A DNA stretch of 64,000 bases from Haliclona indistincta (Eukaryota > Porifera > Demospongiae > Haplosclerida > Chalinidae), in assembly GCA_964017065.1 (NCBI GenBank), contig OZ024791.1, positions 1,734,430-1,798,429 of the forward strand, written 5' to 3'. This document shows positions 8,801 through 23,800 of the stretch, piece by piece; the stretch's first letter is position 1, and the number at the start of each line of letters is the position of its first letter. Below the pieces are notes generated by a model, which made no database searches, was not told the origin of the DNA, and saw nothing but the letters and a program-made list of their open reading frames with translations. The position numbers were made by a program, and so were the translations under genes.

Positions 8801-11800
8801 TCAATAGCGTAATGGCGGAAGCTCTACAGGCAACTGAAATCAAAAGCAAGTTATCCTCGATGTGTCCTCTGGATTGGACGGGCAAAGTTGAAGGTCACAT
8901 AGATGGGCATGTCTTCTGTTTTCTTCCTCTGCCTGGGAAAATAGTTCTTCCTGTTAATGTTCATGGTTATTTTGCTGTTGCTGATAATCGCAGGAACATT
9001 GTCTGGCCATCCTCTGATGACCAAGGTGATCGACCAAAGTGGAATGAATATCTTGTTACAGAATTGATTGCACCTGCTTATTCTGTTTTACTGACTATTC
9101 GTAGCTCTCTGCTGTCTTACAATGGCACACCTCTTCCATTACCTACTAGTGAAGGAGATATTATCACTGACCCTTATGCTGCCTGGCCGCTGTATTCTGA
9201 AGTTAAGAACGATGAAATATGGAAGGAGTTGCTTGAGCCTACTTTTCGTCAAGTTTGTTCGCAAAAAATATTTTGGACACCTGCAAACAAAGGTAAGTGG
9301 GTGACGCTCATGGAGGCTGTATTCTTACCAAGATCGAGGGAAATTCCTGAAATGGCTATTAAGGTTCTTATAGAAGCTGGTGTGCCAGTTGTTAGCTTGC
9401 CAATTAGTGTCAGGGAAACTCTCAAGCAAGTGTATCCACAGGGGCTGCCAAATGTTGTGACTCCGAAAAGGGTTAGGGCAACTCTTCAAAATGGTCTTGT
9501 TGAAAATATAGCAGCTGACAGGGAAACCACTCACCAGCTTCTGGAGTACATTCTCTCAGATGCAGATGTAGAGTGCGAAAATATCAGTCAACAACTGGAT
9601 GGAGTGCATATGCTTCCCCTAGCAACAGGAAGTTGCACTACCTTCTCAAGCAAGTATGACACTGTTTATGTTCTGCAATCAAGTGACTCTATTGAATCTG
9701 TTCTGAAGTGTGTTCCAGGCATGGAGAGACATTTTGTTGATCCTACACTTCCTTCTTCACTTCTCACTAAGCTACGTCGCTTAGCAGAGAACAATTGCCT
9801 GCAACTCAGATTCTGTATGCCGCAAGATATTCTCATTCTCAAGCACCTTCTTCCTCTGTCGTTAGGCACTTGGAGCTCGTACAATTGCCATAGTGATGCT
9901 ATTATCTGGACGCCTGGGATGAACGGTCATCCTCCCATCAGTTGGTTACCAGATCTTTGGAATCGTCTTTGTGAACCTATTCCTCTTAAAGATTTCGAGG
10001 GCTTGCCCATTATTCCAGTTGAGGAGGTAAGTCAGCAAAAAGAGCGTATAACATTAGTACCACTTCCAGACCACAACTCGAGTAGCAATGCTTACTTTAT
10101 CGATAATAACAGAACGCTGGTCAGTAGTGTCATTCTTGGCAAACTAGGTGCGACAGTAATTCACAACAATCGATTTGTTTTCAATCATCCAGACATAACG
10201 AGCTACATCAGTGAAATCAACATCTCTACCATTCTTTCTCTTCTTACAAATTGCCAAGACAAGGTTTGTGACATTCTAGACAATGAAAAGGCTGCTTTAA
10301 GAAAAGAAATTGCTAGAAATTGTGATACTGACAGAGACACAGTAAAGCAGTTTCGTGATCTAATAGTGAAACTTCCCATTTTCGAAGTGGGAGTTGGAGC
10401 AACTGAGCAATGCTTGGTGGCACTGCATGACCCAGCACCTGTTCTGCCTCCCGAGGGTCTTCATTTCCCTTCTACAATTCACTTCCCTTGTAATATTCTG
10501 CCTAGAAAAGAGCCTTCTGTAATTAACCTCCTGCATACTCTCGGCATACAAGAGCTGTCTTTAAGAAGTCTTTGCTGTGACCATCTCATTCCTTTTGCAC
10601 TCTCCCAATGCAACCAAAGCAATCGATGGTGCAATGGAGATGAGATATTCAAGTGGATTCTTAGTAAGGCTACGGATGAAGAAGTCTTTGGTCTTAACAA
10701 CACTCCCTTTGTTCGAACCAGCACAGATCTCAGTGTCCTTTTTAAGCCTTGTCAGCTGTACAGTTATGAAGAAGAATTTAGGACACTGTTTAACAAGGAT
10801 GAAGATCAAGTTTTTGCTTGTATAGAATACAGAGAGAAAAAGATGGCTGATAAACTGGAACTCTGTGGTCTTCAGACTTGGAAGCAGTTGACGAGTTGCC
10901 CTGAAAAATTAAGCTTGATTCTAAAGGAAAGAGCCACATCTGTCAGCAATGAGGAAATGCTATCTATTGACTCAACTCATCAAAAGAGTGGCTTTATCTT
11001 ACAAGTCGCTGCCAGTCATCCGCGATCAAATTTGGTCTTAGAACATCTTAAAGAAATTCCCTTTCTTGCCCCACAATTGACTTGCCCAGGTTTCTTTCCA
11101 GCTGGTCTGACTTGGTTTGGCGCTTGTAATAAACAGCTCCATGCTCTCTCTGACATGTGTGTTCCTATGGACCGCAAGTCAGCTTATCTTGTAGGCAGTG
11201 TTAGACCAATTTTACAGAACGATTATGTTATAACAGAGTCAGTTGGTCGATGCTCTTATCAACCCACAGCTCAAGATGTCATAGCTCAGCTGACAATGTT
11301 AGGAGACATTGAGGAGGTACATGACACGAGTGTAATAACTGCTATGGTTCGACAGATTTACGGTTTTCTCGTCAGTAGTTCGGAGTTTTCGCCGAATGAC
11401 TTACCTATGAATTGGATCTGGTGCGGAAATGCTTGCTCCTTTCAACCTGCTTCAAGATTTGCGATTCAGACTCCGATATCTCTGGAACCGTTTATTTTCA
11501 GTATTAGTTCAGATCAATTCTTATCTGAATACAAAGGTCTGTTCGCTAAAGTTGGTATTCAAGACACTGTGCCAGACTCGTTCTTGGTTGAGATCTTACG
11601 TGAACTCAGTGAAACCTCTGAATTATCTCAACATGGAATTAGATTATCACTGAGTATCTTGCAATATTTGCATAGAATAAAGTATAGCAACGTAGACGAG
11701 GTCCTAATGCTTACTGCTGATAACACACTCAAACCAGCCAAGCAGTGTGTTTATGTTGACAAAGAGTGGATTAAACAAAGGGTCGCTAACACTAAACATA

Positions 11801-14800
11801 GTTTTACTTTTGTAAATGGTGATGTTTCAGCTGATGTTGCTCAATATTTCGGTGCTGAGTCTCTTAGTCAGAAGATTGCTCCTTCGAAAAAAATAGTCGT
11901 TGATCGCGATGCTATCGATCCCAATGAGACTATAACCAGAATAATTGGCGGGATAGTCAAGGACTACAGTGGTGACTTGGATATATTCAAGGAGCTCATT
12001 CAAAATGCTGACGATGCCAAAGCAACACAAGTTAAGTTCGTGATTGACTGGAGACAGCATGGCAAGCAACATCTACTAGCTGAGGAGCTTGGGTGCTGGC
12101 AAGGTCCTGCTCTTATTGCTTACAACAATGCTGTCTTTTCTGACGAGGACCTGGTTAATATATGTAAGTTAGCTGCTGAGACTAAGTTGAAGGACCCACT
12201 GAAGACAGGTCGGTTTGGTCTCGGGTTCTGCTCCACATACTATCTGACAGATGTTCCAAGTTTCATTAGTCGACGATATTTCACAATGTTTGATCCTCAC
12301 ACATGGTATCTGAAGGACAGAGTGTCTACTAGCCAACCAGGAATTACAATTGATCTTGTTGAATCTCAGGAAGATCTTCAAGTTTATGATGACCAGTTCC
12401 TACCCTTTGACGGATTATTTGGTTGCAATGTGTTCAAGCTAGGAGAAATTGGATTCCAAGGAACAATATTTCGCTTTCCATTTAGAACAAAAAAGTGTGA
12501 AAGTAGCGATATATTTAGAAAGTGCCATTCTATACAAGATATTGATGATCTTGCACAATGTTTCAAAGATGAAGCTATTGAGATGCTCTTATTTCTCAAG
12601 AACATCGAACAAATCGAGGTATTTGTTATCGATGCAGCAGCAAGTCACTCGTCTACAATGAAGAAGCTATATTCAGTAACTAAACAACCTAGCAACACAG
12701 CTGCTAGATTGAACATGATTCAACATCACAGCTCTCATCCTCAACCAATCTGTTCTCCTTGTGTGATCGACTTCGATGCTGAACAGCATCACTCCAGTCA
12801 CCATTACCTAGTAGCTTCAGCTCTGAGTCCACAGACTATAGATCAGGAAGGCATGATACCACTAGCAGAGATTGCTGTTGAAGTAATAAAGGAAGACAAT
12901 GCTCTAATTCCCAAGCCTGTGAAGAACGCCCAATTGTTTAGCTTCCTGCCACTGCACTTACCATATCAGAGCTTCCTGCCTTTTCATGTGAATGGATTCT
13001 TTGATGTAGGCAATGATCATTGTAATCTTATCGGGACCAAGAACAGTGATGGATCAAAGTGGAACACAGCTCTTGTTAGAGAGGCTGTGCCTCTTGCTCT
13101 GGAGTGCCTCATGGTTCACATAGCAAATAATTCCAACCTGCATAAGATCGAATGCGAGGATGAAAGAAATGCGAAACTTGTCTCTTATTATTCACTGTGG
13201 CCAGGCAGTGAAGAAACCAGTTCCAAGAGGTTGTCATTAGCTAATGTGGTTGATAACTCTTCTATTGATCACCTTGTCAAGAGCAACAGTGATATTCTAT
13301 GGTGCGACATTGAAGGAGGCAAATGGGTTACCCCGAGTGACGCTTACCTTTTTGACTCAGAGATACCAAATGAAGTGAAGAAACGGGCTATTGATTTTCT
13401 GCTTGATAATGGCTATGCTGTCCTTCCGACCTCCACACCTTTGTCAATCAGAAATGCCTTATTTCAACGGATAAATCAGCTCAAGCAAGTGATTACTTAC
13501 GAGGGTTTCTTTACTAACGTGTTTCTTCCCAGGCTAGCAAGTATAGGTATCAATACATGTCGTTACCATATGATGTTTGTCTTACAAAGTTATCAGAAGA
13601 TGAGACCTGAATTTGGCTGGGTTAAAGAAGTCCTAGTGTCTACTGACTGCATACCCACTCAGTGCACAGAAAAGCTTGTTAGACCAGACCAGTTAGTTGA
13701 CCCTCGTCAATCTCACATAGCAGCTCTGTACAGACCAGAAGAAGGACGGTTCCCCACAGAGAAACTTGCTGAAGATAGTGATGTCATGAAATCACTAGTT
13801 GAGTTTGGAATGATCAGCGACAGTCTACCAGTCTCAGAGTTAGTGGAGAGAGCGAGCACTGTTGCTGTACTTGCGAGTAGTTCTGTTCAGGAGTCAGCTA
13901 GCAGACTGAAAGCAATCTTCAACTATATAACTGCAGTTGAATCTAAAACATCGACCTCTGCAACAGATTCTACTAGGAAGGAGAGAATTGCAGCATTGTG
14001 GAACATCAAGTTTCTTGAGCCCATGTCGTGTCCTTCAGTCATCTCTCTTCCCTGGTGCTCTAGTGAGCAGTTTGTCAGTCCATCTCAAGTGTTGTCATCA
14101 GTGCATTCAGATCTGTTATTCTCACAGAAACCAGTAGTAGAATTCTCCACAGACCTCATTGAATTCTTGGGAATAAGTGCAAATGAGCCTCAACTTGATA
14201 TTGTTCTTAGTCATACCTGTGAACTGATCTCATTCATTGAACAAGCCCATGATATCAGCTCATCAACATCAGAGTATCTTGATCAAGTGTTTAGTTCTAT
14301 CTATAGCTACATCGCTAAGCATTGTGATGGAAATCAAGATCTGATCAAACAGTCGCTAGAAGGGAACAAGTGGATTTGGCAAGATGGACACCTTTTTTCT
14401 TCTAAACAAGTGCTAAGAGAATGGAAACACAATTTTTATCCATATCTTTGTCAACTGTCTATTGTCAAATCAAAAAAATCAAGTCAGATCGAGAGGTTAT
14501 GTGACCTTCTCGGAGTCCAGCATGAAGCTACAGTGGATTGTCTGAAGGCAACACTGGAACAGGTGAAGAGTGATTTCCATGACAACCCACTGTCAGGTGA
14601 TGCTGTGGAGTTTGTAATTCATGTACTCGGACTGTTGTCTGACAAATTGCATAAACCAGATAAAGACATCCTTTTGATAACTGCTGAAAAGACACTAAAA
14701 CCAGCCTCCACGTGTACTTTCGATGACAGGACGTGGGTTAAGCAGAAAACTACTGCACATCGTAGCTTCACTTTTGTACACAACAAAGTTCCTGCTATAC

Positions 14801-17800
14801 AAAAATTTGGTGTTCAGCCTCTAAGTCATAAAATCGCTCCATCGACTAAGCTTGCGTTTAAATACACAAGAACAGGTCCACAAGAAAGTATAACCAATAG
14901 AATTGGCGGGATAGTCAAAGACTACAGTGGTGATTTGGATATATTCAAGGAGCTCATTCAAAATGCTGACGATGCCAAAGCAACTCAAGTTAAGTTTGTG
15001 CTTGACTGGAGGGAGCATAGCAAGGAAAACCTTATAGCTGAGGAGCTTGGGTGCTGGCAAGGTCCAGCTCTTATTGCTTACAACAATGCTGTCTTTTCTG
15101 ATGAGGACCTGGTCAATATATGTAAGCTAGCTGCTGAGACTAAGTTGAAGGACCCACTGAAGACAGGTCGGTTTGGTCTTGGGTTCTGCTCCACATACTA
15201 TCTGACAGATGTTCCAAGTTTTATTAGTCGACGATATTTCACAATGTTTGATCCTCACACATGGTATCTGAAGGACAGAGTGTCTCCTAGTCAACCAGGG
15301 ATTGTGATAGACCTCGTCGAAACTCGGAATGATCTTGAAATTTATGAAGATCAGTTTGCACCCTTTGATGGACTATTTGGTTGTGATGTATTTAAACTAG
15401 AAGATGAAGGATTCCCTGGAACAATATTTCGTTTTCCTTTCAGAACGAGAGATTGTGAAAGTAGCGATATATGTAAGAAGTGCCATCCCAGAAGAAATAT
15501 TGATGAACTTGTGTGCAACTTTCAACAAGAAGCATCTAACATTTTGCTCTTTCTCAAAAATGTCGAGCAAGTCGAGGTTTACGTTCTTGAAGAAAACTCA
15601 ACTCTTTCATCGCAAATGAGGAAATTATTTGCAGTCACAAAGCAGTCCAACAATGGAGCTAGATTAAATATGATTCAGAATCCAGACTCTTGCCCTCAGC
15701 CAATCTGTTCTCCTTGTGTGATTGACTTTGATACTGGACAGCATCACTCCAGTCGCCATTACCTAGTAGCTTCAGCTCTGAGTTCACAGACTATGGATCA
15801 GGAAGGCTTGATACCACTAGCAGAGGTTGCTGTTGAAGTGATAACGAAAGACTATCTTCTTGTTCCCAAGCCCGTGAAAAATGCAATTTTCTTTTGTTTC
15901 CTTCCGCTTCCTTTTAATAACTTTTTGCCATTTCATGTGAATGGGTTCTTTGATGTTGGCAAAGATCGACGTAATCTTACTGAAGCTCAGGACAGTGATG
16001 GGTCAAGGTGGAACTCTGATCTTGTTAAAGGAGCCGTGCCTCTTGCTCTGGAGTGCCTCATAACATACTTGGCTCAGAAGTGCAATATGGTTGAAGTTGA
16101 GGAGGTAAGCAGGCGTGATGCAATACTGGACTACTATTCACTCTGGTTAGGAAATGACCATGAATCAACTAAAAGTGGATGGTTGACGAAATTGATTATT
16201 GCTTCTTCCAAGAGACTTCTTTCCAAAAGTCAGGATAATATTCTATGGTGTGACATCAATGGAGGAGAGTGGGTCAGTCCATGTGATGCTCATCTTTTTG
16301 ATTCTGACTTACCTGAACAAGCTATCTCAAGGCAAGCAATCTCCCTGTTGCTTGAAAATAATTATTCCATGCTACCATTCTCGACACCACCTCAAATAAA
16401 GGACATTTTACGAACAGAATTAAGTGAACTCAATCATGTATTCACTTATGAGAGATTCTTCAAGGAGATATTTCTTCCCAACTTATCGAACGTTGCTGAA
16501 GGAGTTCGTATTAATCAACTCATGTTTGCATTAAGGAGGTACCAAGAGATGAAAACAACAGGAGGGTTTGATTGGGTGAAGGACATGCTTGTATCTACCA
16601 AATGCATACCCACTCAAAGCACTGGCTTGCTTGTTAGTCCAGCACGGTTAGTTGACCCTCGACAACTTCATATTGCATCTCTGTATAGATCGGAAGAAGG
16701 AAGATTTCCAGACCAGTCATTCACAGATGATGACAGTGTCATGACAACGCTGGTTGAATTTGGTATGGTAAACAAAATTCTTCCTATTTCTGAGTTAGTA
16801 GAGAGAGCAGAAAGTATTGCAACGAACTGCAGCATTTTGGAAGCATTCTTCAATTATATTGTCAAAATTGACAATTCTGAAATGGACACTAAAAATAGAC
16901 AGCTGAGAGTTGAAGCATTGTGGAACATTAGATTTCTCAAACCCAAGCCGTGTCCTTCAGATATCTCTCTTCCCTGGTGTTCTAGTGAGCAGTTTGTCAG
17001 TCCATCTCAAGTGTTCTCATCAGTGCATTCAGATCTGTTGTTCTCACAGAAACCAGTAGTAGAGTTCTCCGGAAAGCAATCCGAACTTGTTCACTGCTTG
17101 GGAATTAGTTCAAATGAGCTTCAACTTAATATCATTCTTAATCATACCTGTAAACTGATCTCATTCATTGGACAAGCCCATGATATCAGCTCATCAACAT
17201 CAGAGTATCTTGATCAAGTGTTTAGTTCTATCTATAGCTACATTGCTAAACATCGTGATGGAAATCAAGATTTGATCAAGCAGTCACTAGAAGGGCAAAA
17301 GTGGATTTGGCAAGATGGACACCTTCTTTCTTCTAAACAAGTACTAAGAGAATGGAAACATGATCTTTGTCCATATCTTTGTCAACTGTCTATTACCAAG
17401 TCGAAAAAATCAAGTGAGATGGAAAGGTTGTGTGAACTGCTTGGAGTACAGCATGAAGCTACAGTGGATTGTCTCAAGGCAGTATTGCTACAAGTCCACA
17501 GTGATTTCCATGACGACCCACTGTCAGATAATGCTATGGAGTTTGTAATACATGTACTCGGAGTGTTGTCGACTAAAGCTAAAGCACCTGATGAACAGCT
17601 GTTGGTGATTACTGCTGACAGAAGGCTCCAACCAGCCATGAATTGTGTGTATGATGACAGAGAGTGGGTTAAGCGGATAGCTACTAGCGTCAGTCACCGT
17701 TTCACATTCATACACGATGGCATCTCACCAAGCCAAGCTAAACAATTTGGTATCAAACCTCTTAGTCAAAAGATTGCTCCTTCTAAAAAGATAGGAATTG

Positions 17801-20800
17801 GTTATAAAGCTGCAGGTCCACATGAATCTATAACCAGGAGAATTAGTGGGATAGTCAAGGACTACAGCGGCCACATTGACATATTCAAGGAGCTCATTCA
17901 AAATGCTGACGATGCCAAAGCAACACAAGTTAAGTTTGTGATTGACTGGAGACAGCATGGAAAGCAACGTCTACTAGCTGAGGAGCTTGGGTGCTGGCAA
18001 GGTCCTGCTCTTATTGCTTACAACAATGCTGTCTTTTCTGATGAAGACTTGGACAATATATGTAAGCTAGCTGCTGAGTCCAAGTTGAAGGACCCACTGA
18101 AGACAGGTCGGTTTGGTCTTGGGTTCTGCTCCACATACTATCTGACAGATGTTCCAAGTTTCATTAGTCGACGATATTTCACAATGTTTGATCCTCACAC
18201 ATGGTATCTGAAGGACAGAGTGTCTCCTAGTCAACCAGGCATTACAATTGATCTTGTTGAAAATCGTGGAGATCTTGAATTTTACAAGCACCAGTTTTCA
18301 CCTTTTAATGGACTGTTTGGTTGTAAAATATTCGAATTGGAACAGGATGGGTTTAATGGAACAATATTCCGTTTTCCGTTCAGATCAAAAGATTGTGAAA
18401 CTAGTGAAATATGTAAAAAACGTCCTTCAGAAGGAGATGTTGATGATCTTTTGCACCATCTCAAAGAGGAAGCTTCAAGTATTCTTGTGTTCCTCAAGCA
18501 TGTCGAACTAGTTGAAGTATTTGTCTGTGAAGAAACAGCTTCAGAAATGAGACAATTATTTTCTGTAACCAAGAAGACTAGCAACACAGCTGCTAGATTG
18601 GACATGATTGAAAATCACAGCTCTCATCCTCAACCAATCTGTTCTCCTTGTGTGATTGACTTCAATGCTGACCAGGATCACTCCAGTCACCATTACCTAG
18701 TAGCTTCAGCTCTGAGTCCACAGACTATAGATCAGGAAGGCATGATACCACTAGCAGAGATTGCTGTTGAAGTGATGAAGAAAGACAATGCTCTAATCCC
18801 CAAGCCTGTGGAGAATGCTCTTCTCTTTTGTTTTCTACCACTACCATTTGAGAGTCATTTACCGTTTCATGTGAATGGGTTCTTTGATGTTGGCAAAGAT
18901 CGACGTAATCTTACTGGAGCTCAGGACAGTGTTGGATCAAAGTGGAACTCTGATCTTGTTAAAGGAGCCGTGCCTCTTGCTCTAGAGTGCCTCATTGCAC
19001 ACTTGGCTCAGAAATGCTGTTTGAGAGGCAATGTTCTGATGAGCTATTACTCAATCTGGCCAGAAGAAGACAGCACTATGGTTACTGAACAAACAAAATG
19101 GTTGGCAAATGTGATCCTTCAGTCCTCTAAACACCTTCTTGCTAAAAGTAGCAGAAAAATTCTATGGTGTGATATCAATGGAGGTCAGTGGGTAAGTCCA
19201 TGTGAAGCTTATCTGTTGGACTCAGAAGCTCTACCTCAGGAAACCGCGAATCAAGTAGTCACTCAATTACTTGAAATGAGGTATCCGATTTTATCAATTT
19301 CAACTCCACCTTCGATACAACATATCTTAAAGGAGCGTCCTAATCATCTCAAGTACATGTTTACTTACGAGAGATTCTTTAAGGAAGTGTTGATTACCAA
19401 ATTACACACCATTTCTTCATCTTTTCATGTTGGTCATCTGATGTATGCCTTAAGCAGCTGCCATAGTTATGTGTGGGTTAGAGAAGTCCTTGTATCTACC
19501 AACTGCATACCCACTCAGTGCACAGATGAGCTTGTTAGACCATCACACTTGATTGACCCTCGAGCACTTCACATAGCTTCTTTGTACAGCCCAGATGAGG
19601 GACGATTTCCAAGTGAAAGGTTTGCAGACAATGACACTGTAATGGAGTCTCTTGCTAAATTTGGAATGATCAGTGAGTCGCTTTCAATTCCAGAACTTGT
19701 AGGAAGAGCAAACACTGTTATAACACTTGCAAAGAATGATGTGAAGAAGGCACACAAACGATTAGAACATTTCTTTAGCTATCTTCTTGAAATTGAGCAT
19801 AAAAAGTCATCCAGGTCACCATCAAGTACTGACAGAGAGACAAGAATTCGAGCACTTTGGAATATAAAATTTCTCAAGTCCAAGCCATGTCCTCCAGGCA
19901 TCTCTCTTCCCTGGTGCTCTACTGAACAGTTTGTCAGTCCATCTCAAGTGTTCTCATCAGAGTATTCGGCATTAGTATTCACACAAAAACCAGTGGTGGA
20001 TTTACCTGAGGAACAGCTGGTGAAGTGCTTAGGGATCAATAAGAATGTTCCTCAACTACAGCTTGTTCTTAAACATATTCAAAAACTGATAACGTGCCTT
20101 GAGCAGAATGAAGCAGTAAGCCGGTCAACATCAGAGTATCTTGATAAAGTTTTTGATTCAATTTATGATTATCTTGCTACGCAATGCACTGATAATGTAG
20201 CTGTGATCAAGCAATCGCTGAGAGGACAGAAATGGATCTGGCAAAATGGACACCTTCATACTACCGAGCAGGTACTCAGAGAGTGGAATCACAGCTTTTA
20301 TCCTTATCTTTGTCAGCTGTCCATTACAAAGAGCAGTCAAAGTGAATTATTCAAGCATTTAGGTGTCCAGAGAGAAGCTACAGATGAGCTTTTACTTAAG
20401 ATAGTTAAACAGGTCAAGAGTGATTTTCCTGAAAATGCATTGTCAATTCAAGCCACTAAGTTTGTAATACATGTCCTCCAGGAGTTGTGTAGTAAAGTGG
20501 AAAGTCTTGACTCATCGCCACTTGTGATTACTGCAGATAGGAGACTCACACAAGCCTGTGAATGTGTGTATGATGACAGGGAGTGGAAAGGTACTAAGAA
20601 AATTAATGCCCGCCGTTTTCACTTTATACATGAAGAGTTTTCTGCCAGTCAAGCAAAGAAACTAGGTGTCAATCCACTTAGTCAAAAAATTGCTCCTTCA
20701 CGACAACTAGCCATTAGTTACAAAGCTGCGGGTCCACATGAATCTATAACCAGGAGAATTGGTGGGATAGTCAAGGATTACAGTGGCAACATTGACATAT

Positions 20801-23800
20801 TCAAGGAGCTCATTCAAAATGCTGACGATGCCAAAGCAACACAAGTCAAGTTCGTGATTGACTGGAGACAGCATGGCAAGCAACATCTACTAGCTGAGGA
20901 GCTTGGGTGCTGGCAAGGTCCTGCTCTTATTGCTTACAACAATGCTGTCTTTTCTGATGAAGACTTGGACAATATTTGTAAGCTAGCTGCTGAGACTAAG
21001 TTGAAGGACCCACTGAAGACAGGTCGGTTTGGTCTTGGGTTCTGCTCCACATACTATCTGACAGATGTTCCAAGTTTCATTAGTCGAAGATATTTCACAA
21101 TGTTTGACCCTCACACATGTTATCTGAAGGACAGAGTATCTCTTAATCAACCAGGAATGGTTATTGATCTTGTTAAAACTCGTGAAGATCTTGAATTTTA
21201 CAAGCACCAGTTTTCACCTTTTAATGGACTATTTGGTTGTAAAATATTCGAATTGGAACAGGATGGGTTTAATGGAACAATATTTCGTTTTCCGTTCAGA
21301 TCAAAAGATTGTGAAACTAGTGAAATATGTAAAACACGTCCTTCAAGAGGAGATATTGATGCTCTTTTGCACCATCTCAAAGAGGAAGCTTCAAGCATTC
21401 TTCTTTTCCTCAAGTATGTTGAACAAGTTGAAGTATTTGTTCTTGAAAAACAAGCAACTCCTCCTTCGGGAATGAAGAAACTTTTCTCAGTCACTAAACA
21501 ATCTAACAATGCAGCTGCTAGATTGAACATGATTCAAAATCCTAACTCTCATCCTCAACCAACTTGCTCTTCGTGTATTTTAAAGTTTGATTCCAAGCAG
21601 CATCACTCCAGTCGCCATTACCTAGTAGCTTCAGCTCTGAGTCCACAGACTATAGATCAGCCAGGCATGATACCACTAGCAGAGATTGCTGTGGAAGTGA
21701 TAGAGAAGGACGGTCTTCTCATTCCTAAGCCTGTGAAAAACGCCCTTTTCTTTTGTTTTCTACCACTACCATTTGAGAGTCATTTACCATTTCATGTGAA
21801 TGGGTTCTTTGATATAGGCAAAGATCGACGTAACTTTACTGCTGCTCAGGACAGTGACGGGTCAAAGTGGAACTCTGCTCTTGTTAAAGGTGCTATACCT
21901 CTTGCTCTGGAGTGCCTCTTAGGTCATTTGGCAGAGAACTGTAACCTCTGTAGGTTTGAAAAGGAAGCAGAAAGACTTGATATTTTAAAACAGTATTACT
22001 CACTCTGGTTGGGAAGCAACAGACTGGAAGAAACCACTACGAAAGTGTGGTTAGCAAAAGCCATCATAGAGTCTTGCAAGAGCCATCTTCCCAAATGTGA
22101 TAGAAATATTCTGTGGTGCGCCATGAATGGAGGTAAATGGGTGAGCCCACACAATGCTTACCTTCTTGTCACTAAGTTACCTGACGAAGTAGCAAAGGAG
22201 GTTGTTGTTCTGCTGCTTGAGAAGGGCTATCCCATTCTTCCTCTCTCGACACGGTTTGCAATACAGAACATGTTGAAAAAGCAGCTTGGAGCACTTGACC
22301 ACATCTTCACTTATGAAAGGTTCTTTGTAGAGATATTTATTCCCAACATAAAGGAACAAACTGCAGCTGTTCGTGATAATCAAATGACGTTTGCTCTAAC
22401 AAAATATCATGAGTCTCCCTCTGACTATGGTTGGGTGAAAGATGCTGTGATGTCCACCAACTGCATACCCACTCAGTGCACAGAAGAGCTTGTTAGACCA
22501 GATCAACTGATTGATCCTAGATCACTTCACATAGCTTCTTTGTACAGCCCAGAGGAGGGACGATTTCCAACCAAGACTTTTGCAGAAAATTACTCCGTCA
22601 TGAAAGCACTTGTTAAGTTCGGAATGATCAGTACAAGCCTACCGGTTTCTGAGATAGTGGAAAGAGCAAAAACAGTCGCTTCGCTTGCAGACACCTCTGT
22701 TGAGGCAGCTTGTTCAAGAATGGAAAATATTTTAAACTACCTCATTGGAATTGAGCCATCTTACCTTTACTATACCCAAGTCTCACAGTCATGTATTGAG
22801 TCTAGAGAAGAGAGAAGAGTAGCACTTTGGGACGTTAGGTTTCTCAAACCCAAGTCGTGTCCTCCAGGCATCTCTCTTCCCTGGTGTTCTAGTGAGCAGT
22901 TTGTCAGTCCATCTCAAGTGTTCTCATCTGTGCATTCAGATCTGTTGTTCTCACAGAAGCCAGTAGTTGAGTTCCACGAGGGACAAGCCAGACTCGTTGA
23001 GTATCTTGGAATCACTAAGAATACTCCTTCATTGAACACAGTGCTACAGCATATCACTGCACTTATCAAGTTTCTCGAACGTGTACCAGTTGAGAAAGAG
23101 AACATTCCTCACCTTGATCATGCCTTTTGTCAGATCTATAGTTATCTTGCTGAGCAAAAGGAAGCTGAAGAGACAATCAAGACTTGCCTTATTGGTTTAA
23201 AGTGGATTTGGCAAAATGGGCACCTTCTGTCTTCTAGTCAAGTAGTGAGACAATGGGAATACAGGTCATCAATGTATTTATGTGAACTTTCCCAAGGAAA
23301 CCAGTCTGATAAATATGAGCAGTTATTTAAATTACTTGAAGTTGAGAATGAAGTCACTATAGACCGCTTGATTCATATAGTGAGGCAGATGAAACTTGAC
23401 TATGATGAAGAACCACTTCCAAACAAAAAAATATTAGAGTTTGTTGTAGATGTAATAAAGGTTCTGCACAACAAAATCCGACACACAGACAAAGATAAGT
23501 ATAAAGATGTGGTCTTTTTGCTACCAGATGAGAAAGGTGTGCTGAGACAAGCCTCAAAGATAACCTGTGACAATGGCCTGCAAGGAGAACTGACATGGAT
23601 ACAGAAACTGCCATTGTTTGTAGAGTTCCAAGAAGAAGGAGGTCACTTTCTTCACTCTGATGTACCTCGTGGACATGGTCTCACACTTGGAGCCGAGCCA
23701 ATTTTAGACTCACTGCTCAAAGAAACTGTAGATGACAGCTTTATCGATGGAACTGACTTTGGCCAAGAAGAGAATCTTGTGGATCGTCTGAATTCAATTC

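Noticed and set aside
10180..10200. HPD tripeptide in module 1 as a J domain
   Set aside because: It reads NHPDITSY without the helical KxYRxLxxxxHPD context of DnaJ domains. No J domain is present elsewhere.
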